DNA of 41,812 bases from Gammaproteobacteria bacterium (GTDB lineage Bacteria > Pseudomonadota > Gammaproteobacteria > Pseudomonadales > Halieaceae), in the NCBI GenBank assembly GCA_030427485.1, contig JAUICG010000040.1:1-41812 (forward strand). The letters are read 5' to 3'. Position 1 is the first letter of the stretch. The number at the start of each line of letters is the position of its first letter. The notes below the pieces were generated by a model. It saw only the letters and a list, made by a program, of their open reading frames with translations, was not told the origin of the DNA and ran no database searches. A program made the position numbers and the translations under genes. Shown here piece after piece: positions 1 through 8,303 of this stretch.

Positions 1-61
1 GCGCCGCCAGGTCGCGAAGCTGCGTTTCCGAGAGTTGGTTGAGGTCGACCGTGGAGTGCAT
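1..61 (-). CDS. tnpC: IS66 transposase TnpC, N-terminal fragment (cut by window edge)
   Basis: The minus strand from position 61 reads ATG and then an open frame to the window edge, giving MHSTVDLNQLSETQLRDLAA. This short acidic, leucine-rich start matches the beginning of IS66 large transposases, and it lies where tnpC is expected, downstream of tnpB. Only 20 residues are visible, so the call rests mostly on position. The catalytic part lies outside the window. Confidence 0.6.
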   Translation of the reverse strand, partial: MHSTVDLNQLSETQLRDLAA

Positions 62-64
62 GGG

Positions 65-114
65 CACAGTGTGCCACCCGCACTGTGGGATGGCTACGGA
101 CAATAATTCCGTAG
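65..114. repeat. Two hairpins in the tnpB-tnpC gap
   Basis: The 79-bp gap between tnpB and tnpC holds two perfect 7-bp stem-loops. CACAGTG (65-71) pairs with CACTGTG (81-87), and CTACGGA (94-100) pairs with TCCGTAG (108-114) around a 7-nt AT-rich loop. They may attenuate transcription or translation of the transposase gene. No T-tract follows, so a simple intrinsic terminator is not supported. Confidence 0.6.
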
Positions 115-140
115 ACCCGCCCGTGCATTCATGGTGTTAT

Positions 141-476
141 TCACTGCCGGTCGATCACAAAATCCGCAGCCGCGTATCGCCACGGCAGCCCGGCGACCAG
201 CGCGGCCAGTTGCCCCGCATCGAGCGCCACCGCATCGCCGGTGCGCAGCTGGCTCCAGACAAACCGCCCCTGGTGCAAGCGCCGCGCCGCGAGCCAGATC
301 CCGAAGCCGTCACACACCAGCACCTTCATCCGGTTGGCGCGCTTGTTGGCGAAGACGTAGGCGGTGTGGGGCCGGGCCTCGCCGAAGCGGTTGATGACGC
401 GCGCCAGCGCCTTCTCCGGCCCGGCCCGCATGTCCAGTGGTTCGCGGGAGAGCCAGATGTCGTCGATCCTGATCAC
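141..476 (-). CDS. tnpB: IS66 family accessory protein TnpB
   Basis: This 111-aa protein matches the IS66 Orf2/TnpB family in length (about 115 aa) and in its core: an AYVFANKRANRMK segment, then VCDGFGIW and RRLHQGRF, which correspond to the AYVFxxRRxDRxK, WDGxGxxL and KRLExGRF pattern of the family. The start is a GTG at 476 whose GTGA overlaps the tnpA stop, giving VIRIDDIWLS. The frame stays open further upstream, but that stretch lies across tnpA. TnpB is required for IS66 transposition, but its biochemical role is poorly defined. Confidence 0.88.
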   Translation of the reverse strand: MIRIDDIWLSREPLDMRAGPEKALARVINRFGEARPHTAYVFANKRANRMKVLVCDGFGIWLAARRLHQGRFVWSQLRTGDAVALDAGQLAALVAGLPWRYAAADFVIDRQ

Positions 477-835
477 TGCGTGAGGGCCCGGAGCCAGGCG
501 ATCGACGCCGGCAGTTGACTCACGGGCCAGTGCACGACAAGCTGGCCCTGCGACGTCGGCAGTTCCATCCGGATCGTTGTCGGCGCTTCGCCGGCGGTGG
601 GCAAGGGCGCCACTGCAGCGGAGGGTGGGGCCAGGTGCAGGAAGGAGTCTTGCACGGGCTGTCGCCGGGCCTTGCGCCACTTCTGGACCATGTTGGGGTT
701 GATCCCGTGGCGGATGGCGACACCGGCGACCGATTCACCGGACTGGAGGCACTCGGCAAGGATGCGCTCCTTGAACTCGCGGGAGTAGCGGCGACGGCGC
801 TGGATGAGCCTGGGTGGTGACGCTTCGTTGTCCAT
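473..835 (-). CDS. tnpA: IS66 family TnpA, helix-turn-helix protein
   Basis: The protein has 120 aa. Residues about 13-57 form a basic helix-turn-helix of the transposase-8/IS911 OrfA type (RRYSREFKERILAECL, then VAIRHGINPNMVQKWRKAR). The remainder is a proline/alanine-rich linker and a short conserved tail ending in IAWLRALTQ, typical of IS66 TnpA. It is the first gene of the element and is translationally coupled to tnpB by a GTGA overlap. The start ATG at 835 lies just inside the palindromic end of the element. Confidence 0.88.
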   Translation of the reverse strand: MDNEASPPRLIQRRRRYSREFKERILAECLQSGESVAGVAIRHGINPNMVQKWRKARRQPVQDSFLHLAPPSAAVAPLPTAGEAPTTIRMELPTSQGQLVVHWPVSQLPASIAWLRALTQ

Positions 836-838
836 GAC

Positions 839-868
839 AGGTGCCCACTTAACAATAGATGGGCACCT
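839..868. repeat. 9-bp palindrome at the IS66 end
   Basis: AGGTGCCCA (839-847) and TGGGCACCT (860-868) are perfect inverted arms around a 12-nt AT-rich spacer. The site lies between the tnpA start codon and the inferred IS terminus, so it could be a transposase or repressor binding site over the tnpA promoter, or part of the terminal repeat. Confidence 0.6.
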
Positions 869-870
869 AC

Positions 871-1249
871 GTTAGCGGGAAATGCTGTCGAGGGAAGATG
901 GGTTTACCGGACGGTTACGAACGAGGTGCCGACAACCGCTGCGTACTGGTTTTGCTGGGTGGCGTTTTATCCGGGGACTGGGGTTTTTAGCGCCGCGTTG
1001 TGAGTTACTTGCAGTAAGGCCACTAAAGAATGAAACGATCGAAAGTCAATTCATCCAGAGTATTCTTCAACAGGTGAAGATAATCGGCCGCCTACCAAAG
1101 CTTAAACGAAGTGTGTAATGGATATTTTTGACATTCCGATTCAGCAACAAGCGGCTAAACAATGTCATCTAGAAAAAACCAACATCCAGCTAATGAATAG
1201 GCGCTTGTCTATTATTTACAGGAGAAAATCATGTTGAATCTTGATCCAA
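871..1249. other. Gene-poor stretch between IS66 and the RHS locus
   Basis: I recognise no gene here. A 78-codon open frame (882-1118, plus) has no convincing ribosome site and no family I can name. A 14-codon frame at 1230-1274 (plus, MLNLDPITPASFSL) follows a good AGGAG site but runs into the convergent membrane-protein gene; it may be the remnant of a gene broken by recombination. Base composition becomes clearly AT-rich from about 1020 onward. Confidence 0.5.
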
Positions 1250-1489
1250 TCACACCAGCTTCATTCTCTTTGTAATAGGGATGATAGCAACCGCAACTAC
1301 TATTACGCTGAGCATAAAATACATACCATCATGCTCTTCAAAATAAAACTCAATCCAAACTTCAAGGTTTTGCGGTGCAAATAGGAAACCTAATACAAAG
1401 AAAAGCACCAAGCAAATGACAGAAGCCACTCCCATCGATATCGCAACAACATATAACCAATGTCCAATTACTCGTAGACTTAGTCGCAT
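1250..1489 (-). CDS. Small two-helix membrane protein coupled to the RHS gene (putative immunity protein)
   Basis: The 79-aa product has two clear hydrophobic segments. The first is at about residues 8-37 (LYVVAISMGVASVICLV and FFVLGFLF), then comes an acidic aromatic loop (WIEFYFEEHDG), and the second helix is at about 57-73 (YFMLSVIVVAVAIIPI). The ATG directly follows the TAA of the upstream RHS gene (TAAATG on the minus strand), so translation is probably coupled. It is much richer in A+T than the RHS body. A small ORF directly after an RHS tip is the usual place for an immunity protein, and a membrane immunity protein would fit a membrane-acting toxin. This is inference from position; I do not recognise a family. 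Confidence 0.6.
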   Translation of the reverse strand: MRLSLRVIGHWLYVVAISMGVASVICLVLFFVLGFLFAPQNLEVWIEFYFEEHDGMYFMLSVIVVAVAIIPITKRMKLV

Positions 1490-4400
1490 TTACTTACCGC
1501 TAGACCAGTTTGTGAAACTACCAATTTCAGCGGCAGCCGAGGCACCAAATCTAAATCCGAACCCACTTGGTTTTTCCAATGCCTGGCTGGGCGTGATAAT
1601 ACCATCGCCATTGCCGGACCCGAAGAATTCACCCCCGACTGGCGTAGTCACCGCATTCCCTGTAGTTACCGTAGCTTGAAGTCCAAGTGTAAGAGGCCCC
1701 GCACCAACCCCTGCTTGGGCATTTGCACGGGTTCTGGCAATATATCCCGAACCGGAATTTTTAGAATGTGGCGAAGGAACACCGTTCGGATCGAAGGAGA
1801 CACCAGAAGCCACACCCACACCTATACGACCAACTAGTTCAAGTGTCCCGTTATCGTAGGTGATACTGATACCCCCACCAACGCCTAGATAGGCCTCAGC
1901 TGAAAACGTCCACAATCCGAGAGGATCAACGGACGCGACAGGGTTTCCTCCCACGTAAGCGTATAAGTTAGAGCCGTCAATAAATCCACTGGGATCCTCG
2001 CTAATGAAGCGCCCGACTTCAGCATCATAGTAACGCGCACGCATGTAGTAGAAACTGTCGTCCTCCGCGTAAACACCTACCTGGCCCGCGTATTTGAAGG
2101 GTTGATCAATGGCCTGTTCCTGGGCCAGCAATTTGCCGTAGGGAGAGTAGGCGTACTTGTTGACCGCCGTGTTGCCGGCATCGGTGAGCGCCACGGTGTG
2201 ACCGGTGCCATCGAAATGATAGACATGAAAGGTCTCGTCAGTCGCCATTGCACTCAGGCCGGCGCCATAAACGTAGTAGCGCGAAATATTGCCTGAACCG
2301 TCGGCCTCGGCGAGCAGGTTCCCGGCGCTATCGTAGACATACTGAGATTCCATTCCATTGCGTATCGCCCCGAGTCGATTGCCTACGCCGTCGTATATGA
2401 AGCTGTCGTCGCCGCGCTGTATCAAACGGTGTGCGTCATCAAAAGTGTAGTAGACGGTATCCTTGCCAGCAAGCTGCCCCTCACTGTCATACGTATAGCG
2501 ATTGCGCACCGTGTCCACCGTGCCGGTGAGTTGTCCCTCCGAGTTGTATTGGTAAGAGTGGCTGGACGTCCTGTTCAAACGATTGCGCTGCGGGCTGTAG
2601 AAGAAACTGGTGTCATCGCGCCCTGTGCTGGCAGCGATCAGCGGCGCGGGCGAAATAGTCTCCCGCAGGCGGTTGCCATTGGCATCCAGCAGGAAACTGT
2701 ACGCCACCAGATTCGCGGCGCCCGAATGCGCAAGCCCCACCAGCCTGTCGCTGTTATCCCAGGTGTAGCCCGTCTCCATCGCATTGAAATGCTCTACCCG
2801 GGCCAGCCGGTCGGCATCGTCGTAGAAGTAACTCATCGTCGGCTTGCCTGGCAGCCAATCGATGGTCACCGTGCTCAGCCGGTTCAGGTTATCGTATGAA
2901 TACTCGACCTTCCTGTCGCCCGGGGGGTAGATGAGCGTTGCCAGGTTCCCGGCCGCATCGTAGCCATAGCTCACCGTATGGCCATTGCCGTCGGTGTGGC
3001 TCGTGAGACGACCAGCAGCATCGTAGGTATTGGCGGTTGTGCCCGTGGAGTCGATCATTTCCGCCAGGTTATCCCGGGAGTCGTAACTGAAATCGACTAC
3101 TGATTGCGGATACACAATCTCATTGATCTTGCCGGAAGCCGTGTAGCTGAACCGGGTAATCCTGCCTTTGCGATCCGTCAACTTCTTCAGTTTCCCGGCT
3201 GCCGTGTACTCATGGTGGGTAAGCAGCCCGCGTGAATCCGTTCGCTTCATGACCAGGCCGCGGTTGTCATAGGTGAACCTGGTGGCAGCGCCCTCACGGT
3301 CGACAATGCTTTCCAGATCACCGCGAGCGGTGTAGTTCCAGTGCGACGCGGGGTGGCTTCCCGTTTTCGTGGTTCTTACATACCCGAATGCATCATAGCT
3401 GTTCTGGGTTTGCGTTTGACGGGCATCAGTTACTGTATCAACCAGGCCATTGGCGAGGTAAGTATTTCGAACTTTGTGGCCGCTGCCGTCGATCGTCTCG
3501 AGAATGTGGTGTCGAGCGTCGTAGACAAACTGTATCCGGTGGCCCAGCGGGTCCCTGCTTTCGACGAGTCGGTGCTGATCGTCGTATTGATGCACAAACC
3601 GCTTGCCTGCGGGGTTTACCCGCTCTACCAGATTATTGTCGGCGTCGTAAATGGAGACGGAGGTATTACCGAGGGGATCAGTTTGTCGCACTGGCTGTCC
3701 CTGCCCGTCATACTCTGTCCGCGCCGTGTGGCCAAGCGCATCCTCCACCGCGATGCGACGTCCATGATGATCAAAGTGGTAAGTGGTGCGATGCCCTTCA
3801 GGATCTTCCTCAGACGACACGAATCCGCCGTAGTGCAGCCTGTAGGTTTCGAGACCGGTATCCCGCGGCGCCTTTTGTTCGACCACCCTGTCAAAGTCGT
3901 TGTAGGTGTTGTCTACAATCTGTATCCCCACGGGGTTCCGCACCGTTTCCAGGCGATGGAGACTGTCGTATCCATACGTCCAGGTATCGCCTTCCAAACC
4001 GTTAACCCGGTATAGATTTCCATTTGCCTGCTCAAAGGTCACGGAGTGGTAAAGTGTGTCATACGCCTGCACGAGGTCATCGTTGGCATACCGGAGAAAC
4101 AGCGTTCTCGAGTACGCATCTTGTACCTGGGTCAACCTGCCGTCGTCACTGTACGTGAACGTCATTGACATACCGTCTGCATCGGTAATAGCGGCGATAC
4201 GGTCATCGGAATCGAACTGCCACACCGAGCCAAACCGCTCGCGGAGCTCGTAGGTATCACCCACGCGAACCAGTCGGGTGGTAACCCCGGCGGGGGGCAT
4301 GAACTCACCATTGGGCATCTGCTGGTAGGTCAGCACCTCCGGGCCCATCTGCACTGTAACAGACCTGTTCAGCAACTGGTCCATACCCCAGTTGGCAACC

Positions 4401-7123
4401 ATGGCCGCGACTCCCCACTGCTTTGGCGCTGGAGATTGCGCCTGCAACAAGCGGCGCGTAATCTCATTGACCAGCACGATCGGGACAGCATCAAACAGGG
4501 TTCGCGCACCAAGTGCGGCCTCCACATCGCTGTGCCTCGACAAGTGTATGTGATAGTTGTGCGTCCAGCCCCGCCCCAGGCCGACCGGATCCTCGGAAGC
4601 CATCTGGCTGTTGTAACTGCGGGTAAAAGCGAAGCCCCGCGTGCCGCTGCCGGCAACCCCGAAGTCGGTAAGACTGGATATGAAGGCGCCCGTTCCCAGG
4701 TCCACCGGATCACCCGCAGGTGTTATCGACACATTTTTTTGCATACCGATCTCCGGGAGGTACTCCCGCCGCACATGACCCGTCGATGCGGTACTCGGTA
4801 TCGTTCCAATTCCACCATTGAGCCCACCTCCGATAATCATACCCATGTAACTTCCCGCGTCCGTGTCCTGGTAATCCACATAGCCATGTCCCGTCCAGTC
4901 AAGGAGCGGAATAGCGCCGTCTTCCGGCAACACGAGTGTGTGGGCAGCGTCCGTGAGCGTTTGGAAATACGCCAGTTGTTCGCTGGAGTAGTTGCGCAGT
5001 TGGGCTTCAATGCCGGCATAGTTGCCCTGGTTCGCAACAAACAGGCGGTCGCCTGAGTCGTTCGTGAGAGCAAAGAGCCGGATTGTTGAGACGGCCGGAT
5101 TGGCGATGCCCGAAGCGTCCGTGATGCCCTGAAGTTGATCCAGCACACTGTGCTCCATCGCGCTCGCGATAAACGACTGGGCCTTGAACACACCCCGCTT
5201 CGGCGTTGCCACGCGATCAGCGAGAGAGACTACCTGCGCGGCCATATCGACGAAATAGCCCTCCTCCTGACCGGCTATCCCAAAACGATGGTGCCGAATG
5301 CTGCGCATGTCCGACATGTTGTAGAGTACATCGGCATTGAGTTGGGTCTGCTGCATCCAGGTCTGGCCGATAACGTTGAGCGTCTCGGTAAGCCGCGCTT
5401 GCGCATCGGCCACCGTACCATCGAGACTCATGCGATTGAGCAATCGCTGACGCTCAGCGAGCAGCGTGGAGTGCCTGTCCCCGCCAAACGCGGACACTAT
5501 TACGTAGGTACCAGTTCGCGTTAACGCAAAATCCCGTGTCTGATCCGCGAACGTGCCCCCATTGGCCGCGTACGGATGGTTGATAACCAGCCTCAGGTTG
5601 TTGCGGTCGCCGCTGGCTACCAGCTCGTCTGCCTCCAGCTGATCATCGATATACAGGCGCGCAACGCGGTCCGGTTCCACGACGCCGGTTATATCATGTG
5701 TCTCCTCGCCGACGGACGCCCCCCCTGAATAGTACTCCAGAAATAGTGTCGCGTTCTTGCGTCCCGCGCTCTGTCCCCCGCCCACGAACTGGACATGAAT
5801 GGAGTAATCGGCACCAGCCACCACAGTCTGTGAGCCGCTACCACCGGTAATCACAAATGCGTCGGCATGCGGGCCAATGAGTGTGGCGAATACCTTGAAA
5901 CTCACGCCCGCCTGGTTGGTGCCAGTCCATACCCGCGTCGGTCCCTCGGAACCTGCGCTCACCGAACCAAAATCCGTAGCTCCCGCGGGCGGCGGCGGAA
6001 AGGAGATGTCGCTACCACCGTAGGTCAGGCTCACCTTGCGCCCCGCTATATCGGGTATGTTCCTCGTGATATCAATGCCGCCATGCTGCAGTCGCAATGT
6101 GTGTATGTAGTTTGCAGGCACGGCATCCCAGGTCAAGGCTGCGCCCGCCACGGGCAGCGGAAGGCTGACCGGCAGACTGGTGCTATTGTCGGGGACAATC
6201 CTGAAGCCACCCAGTACAGTCTCAACCCGCTCATTGGGGTGGTTCGCTTTCAAATAGTCGTGAAGATCCGTGGCCCTGTCAGCCAGGTAGCCGGAAAGGG
6301 CAGCCGGGTTCATATCCCTGATGGAACTGGCTGTACTGCTGCCCCCCGCCGCAGCCAGGAGGCCGGCCTCTGTGTAGTTCATCGCGCTGCCCAGATTAAC
6401 GGCGCGATACCGCGTGGAGGATTTGAACGCCGGATCCAGAAGTACCGATTGCTGGTTTATCGTCGCTTCGACCCAGACACGATTGAAACGGACAGAGGAT
6501 TCTGACAGCGAAACGGGAACGCCACCCTGCGAGAACGTACGGGCAATAATTTGTAAATCTGCATCGACGCCAAGCCAGTCGGCCACAGCCTGCACGTCAA
6601 CCGCTCCGTTGGCGGACATGGTACCGAACTGAAACCTGGCCGGAATATCAGCCGCACGCAGAAGCTCTATCAGCAGCGCCGCCTGGTCGAAATCGTTGCC
6701 GCTGCGTTCATGCAGGGTCAGGTACGGCCCTTTCAGCAATCCGAAGTAAGGCACGTAATCGAAGTGATTGCGCACATACTGGTAAATTCGCAGTGGATCG
6801 TTTTCCAGCGCATCCGCAAGTGCCGCGTAATCCTCGGGCGTCGCAAACGCCGCCCTCGCCAGCGGTGCGCCCACCGCGATCTCCGCCGGCGCGGCGTCGA
6901 GCATCTTCCCGGCATCTTGCGGTGAAACCATTTCAGCGACGGGCGCGACCCAACCGGGCAGTGCGCGCCGGTCTGCCGCCGATGTACTTTGAGCAAGTGC
7001 CGTTACAGCAGGTGGTGTGGTACTGCCCTGCGCAATAGACTGCATGGCCGCGATCGACAACAGAACCCGGCCAATACCCGCCAGCAGGCGCCCACGAAAA
7101 TCCGTTTCGCAAATTCGGAACAT
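1490..7123 (-). CDS. Secreted RHS/YD-repeat protein with transglutaminase-like and DUF6531 domains
   Basis: The protein has 1877 aa. A Sec-type signal sequence (about 10-32) is followed by a transglutaminase-like domain (about 108-240), a choice-of-anchor D/ASH-like beta domain (about 380-480), a DUF6531 module (from about 806, DPVDLGTGAFISS then FTRSYNSQ), a long run of YD repeats (about 980-1650), and the RHS core (about 1690-1737, ARYYDAEVGRFISEDPSGF then NLYAYVGGNPVASVDPLGL). A glycine-rich 140-aa C-terminal tip ends in FTNWSSGK. RHS proteins build a closed beta-cage that holds the C-terminal segment. There is no PAAR domain, so Sec export is more likely than type VI delivery. The transglutaminase-like domain appears to lack the catalytic Cys (SGNDFDQA where the family has a GxC motif). 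The start has a strong AAGGA-type ribosome site. Confidence 0.9.
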   Translation of the reverse strand: MFRICETDFRGRLLAGIGRVLLSIAAMQSIAQGSTTPPAVTALAQSTSAADRRALPGWVAPVAEMVSPQDAGKMLDAAPAEIAVGAPLARAAFATPEDYAALADALENDPLRIYQYVRNHFDYVPYFGLLKGPYLTLHERSGNDFDQAALLIELLRAADIPARFQFGTMSANGAVDVQAVADWLGVDADLQIIARTFSQGGVPVSLSESSVRFNRVWVEATINQQSVLLDPAFKSSTRYRAVNLGSAMNYTEAGLLAAAGGSSTASSIRDMNPAALSGYLADRATDLHDYLKANHPNERVETVLGGFRIVPDNSTSLPVSLPLPVAGAALTWDAVPANYIHTLRLQHGGIDITRNIPDIAGRKVSLTYGGSDISFPPPPAGATDFGSVSAGSEGPTRVWTGTNQAGVSFKVFATLIGPHADAFVITGGSGSQTVVAGADYSIHVQFVGGGQSAGRKNATLFLEYYSGGASVGEETHDITGVVEPDRVARLYIDDQLEADELVASGDRNNLRLVINHPYAANGGTFADQTRDFALTRTGTYVIVSAFGGDRHSTLLAERQRLLNRMSLDGTVADAQARLTETLNVIGQTWMQQTQLNADVLYNMSDMRSIRHHRFGIAGQEEGYFVDMAAQVVSLADRVATPKRGVFKAQSFIASAMEHSVLDQLQGITDASGIANPAVSTIRLFALTNDSGDRLFVANQGNYAGIEAQLRNYSSEQLAYFQTLTDAAHTLVLPEDGAIPLLDWTGHGYVDYQDTDAGSYMGMIIGGGLNGGIGTIPSTASTGHVRREYLPEIGMQKNVSITPAGDPVDLGTGAFISSLTDFGVAGSGTRGFAFTRSYNSQMASEDPVGLGRGWTHNYHIHLSRHSDVEAALGARTLFDAVPIVLVNEITRRLLQAQSPAPKQWGVAAMVANWGMDQLLNRSVTVQMGPEVLTYQQMPNGEFMPPAGVTTRLVRVGDTYELRERFGSVWQFDSDDRIAAITDADGMSMTFTYSDDGRLTQVQDAYSRTLFLRYANDDLVQAYDTLYHSVTFEQANGNLYRVNGLEGDTWTYGYDSLHRLETVRNPVGIQIVDNTYNDFDRVVEQKAPRDTGLETYRLHYGGFVSSEEDPEGHRTTYHFDHHGRRIAVEDALGHTARTEYDGQGQPVRQTDPLGNTSVSIYDADNNLVERVNPAGKRFVHQYDDQHRLVESRDPLGHRIQFVYDARHHILETIDGSGHKVRNTYLANGLVDTVTDARQTQTQNSYDAFGYVRTTKTGSHPASHWNYTARGDLESIVDREGAATRFTYDNRGLVMKRTDSRGLLTHHEYTAAGKLKKLTDRKGRITRFSYTASGKINEIVYPQSVVDFSYDSRDNLAEMIDSTGTTANTYDAAGRLTSHTDGNGHTVSYGYDAAGNLATLIYPPGDRKVEYSYDNLNRLSTVTIDWLPGKPTMSYFYDDADRLARVEHFNAMETGYTWDNSDRLVGLAHSGAANLVAYSFLLDANGNRLRETISPAPLIAASTGRDDTSFFYSPQRNRLNRTSSHSYQYNSEGQLTGTVDTVRNRYTYDSEGQLAGKDTVYYTFDDAHRLIQRGDDSFIYDGVGNRLGAIRNGMESQYVYDSAGNLLAEADGSGNISRYYVYGAGLSAMATDETFHVYHFDGTGHTVALTDAGNTAVNKYAYSPYGKLLAQEQAIDQPFKYAGQVGVYAEDDSFYYMRARYYDAEVGRFISEDPSGFIDGSNLYAYVGGNPVASVDPLGLWTFSAEAYLGVGGGISITYDNGTLELVGRIGVGVASGVSFDPNGVPSPHSKNSGSGYIARTRANAQAGVGAGPLTLGLQATVTTGNAVTTPVGGEFFGSGNGDGIITPSQALEKPSGFGFRFGASAAAEIGSFTNWSSGK

Positions 7124-7213
7124 AATCCTTGTCCTTTGTTCAATTGCCCGACGGGCACGTCGTTTCTGGCGGCGAGCGAGCGCACAGGCGCTTTCCCATC
7201 CGCTGGTGGGTCA

Positions 7214-7939
7214 CTATTCGAAGTACAGGCCCTTCAGAATGACGAGATCCCCGACATCCAGATACCCATCCATATTGACATCACCATGGCCGGACTCCGC
7301 CTGCTCCGGTGTGGCGACAGCCTGCCCGAACACAATGCGTTTCAGCACAACGATATCGCCGAGATCGAGATCGTCATCGCCGTCAAGATCGCCGTGATAA
7401 TGGTTGATATCCGAACCCTGCAGATACTCATCGAGGTTCGTGATACCGTCATTATCCAGGTCGCCGGCCGCCCCCATGGGACCCGCGGCATCCAGCGCAT
7501 CCAGCCCCGCGGCGATCTCGACCACGTCAGGAATTCCGTCATCGTCGTCGTCGTGATCAGCGAAGTTCGGTATGCCGTCACCGTCCGTGTCAGGACTGTC
7601 ACCGGTCGCTATCCACTCGATGTTGGATACCTCGTCGTAGCGATAACGAATTGCCGTGACCTGATCGTTAAGCACAACCTGTACAAGTCTGTTCAGGTCA
7701 TCGTACTGGTACTCGAGGATCGACGGCGATGAACCCCGACTGGCCGAACTGAACAGTGTCGCGCACACGAGCAAAACCGCGCCAGGAAACACAGCCCACC
7801 AGAGCGGGGGTGAATGCACGCTGCGCCGCAGCAGTGTGGGCGCCGAAACACCCAGGCGGCTATGCGCATCCCGGCGCACCCCATTTCCCGTTGTTGAAAA
7901 CACGTACCGCAGCGGACTCGCTGGCCGTTGTAATTCCAT
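7214..7939 (-). CDS. Exported YD-repeat protein with calcium-binding repeats and a dockerin-like C-terminus
   Basis: A hydrophobic export segment (WWAVFPGAVLLVCATLF) is followed by a single YD-type unit (EYQYDDLNRLVQVV then IRYRYDEVSNIEW). Next come thrombospondin type 3-like calcium motifs (DTDGDGIPNFADHDDDDDG and DLDNDGITNLDEY). Last is a duplicated dockerin type I-like pair: GDLDGDDDLDLGDIVVLKRI, and GDVNMDGYLDVGDLVILKGL at the very end. Dockerins bind cohesins, or act as calcium-dependent anchors in non-cellulosomal bacteria. It lies 90 bp upstream of the RHS gene in the same direction, so the two probably work together. The start is uncertain: the frame is open to 8071, no candidate has a good ribosome site, and I chose the ATG at 7939 because it leaves a plausible signal segment. 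Confidence 0.75.
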   Translation of the reverse strand: MELQRPASPLRYVFSTTGNGVRRDAHSRLGVSAPTLLRRSVHSPPLWWAVFPGAVLLVCATLFSSASRGSSPSILEYQYDDLNRLVQVVLNDQVTAIRYRYDEVSNIEWIATGDSPDTDGDGIPNFADHDDDDDGIPDVVEIAAGLDALDAAGPMGAAGDLDNDGITNLDEYLQGSDINHYHGDLDGDDDLDLGDIVVLKRIVFGQAVATPEQAESGHGDVNMDGYLDVGDLVILKGLYFE

Positions 7940-8303
7940 GGCAAACCCCGGTGAGATCCTTCTCAATGAAATCCAGAATGCAATGCCAGGCATCTGACGT
8001 GACAATGAAACTAGCCCCTGCACTGCGCTGCCACAAGCTATCGAATGAATTTGGTGAATCATGCAGTTCAAAGATCAGTTTTTACGCTGGACGCATTTGC
8101 CCAATCAGCTCACTACACTAACGCCAGGGCGCGAACTAGACTTCCTTGACCATTTCGCAAACAGGATCTTTCGCTGATCCAGCGGATCGCAAGCGAACGC
8201 TACGCTACCTGAACACCGCGCTGCACGCGTTCAGACGAGGACCGGGGCAGAATCTTCGACGTTAGTTTTCAGTTGCGTCCGCACCAAGAGGGAGAACAAA
8301 GGC
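7940..8303. other. Divergent intergenic region upstream of the lipoprotein gene
   Basis: If the dockerin gene starts at 7939, this gap separates two divergent genes. Part of it (to 8071) could instead be the N-terminus of the dockerin gene. An imperfect 24-nt palindrome at 8210-8233 (TGAAC arms with inner CGCG) and two short overlapping 5-bp stems around 8163-8188 lie upstream of the lipoprotein gene. I see no tRNA and no clear promoter. Confidence 0.4.

Larger units (their letters stand above)
1..870 (-). mobile_element. IS66-family insertion sequence, one end (partial)
   Basis: Three genes on the minus strand follow the classical IS66 order tnpA-tnpB-tnpC, with tnpC cut by the window edge. 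The outer end is probably near 870, where the minus strand reads GTAGGTGCCC going inward. IS66 ends usually start with GTAAG-like bases followed by a GC-rich stretch, so this is a reasonable but unproven terminus. The 8 bases after it (871-878) would be the target duplication if the other end, outside the window, shows the same bases. Confidence 0.8.

Noticed and set aside
3341..4015. 224-codon plus-strand frame inside the RHS gene
   Set aside because: Antisense shadow of the repeated YD segment; low-complexity composition.
8072..8303. tRNA or small RNA gene
   Set aside because: Short stems are present but no cloverleaf or terminator can be drawn.
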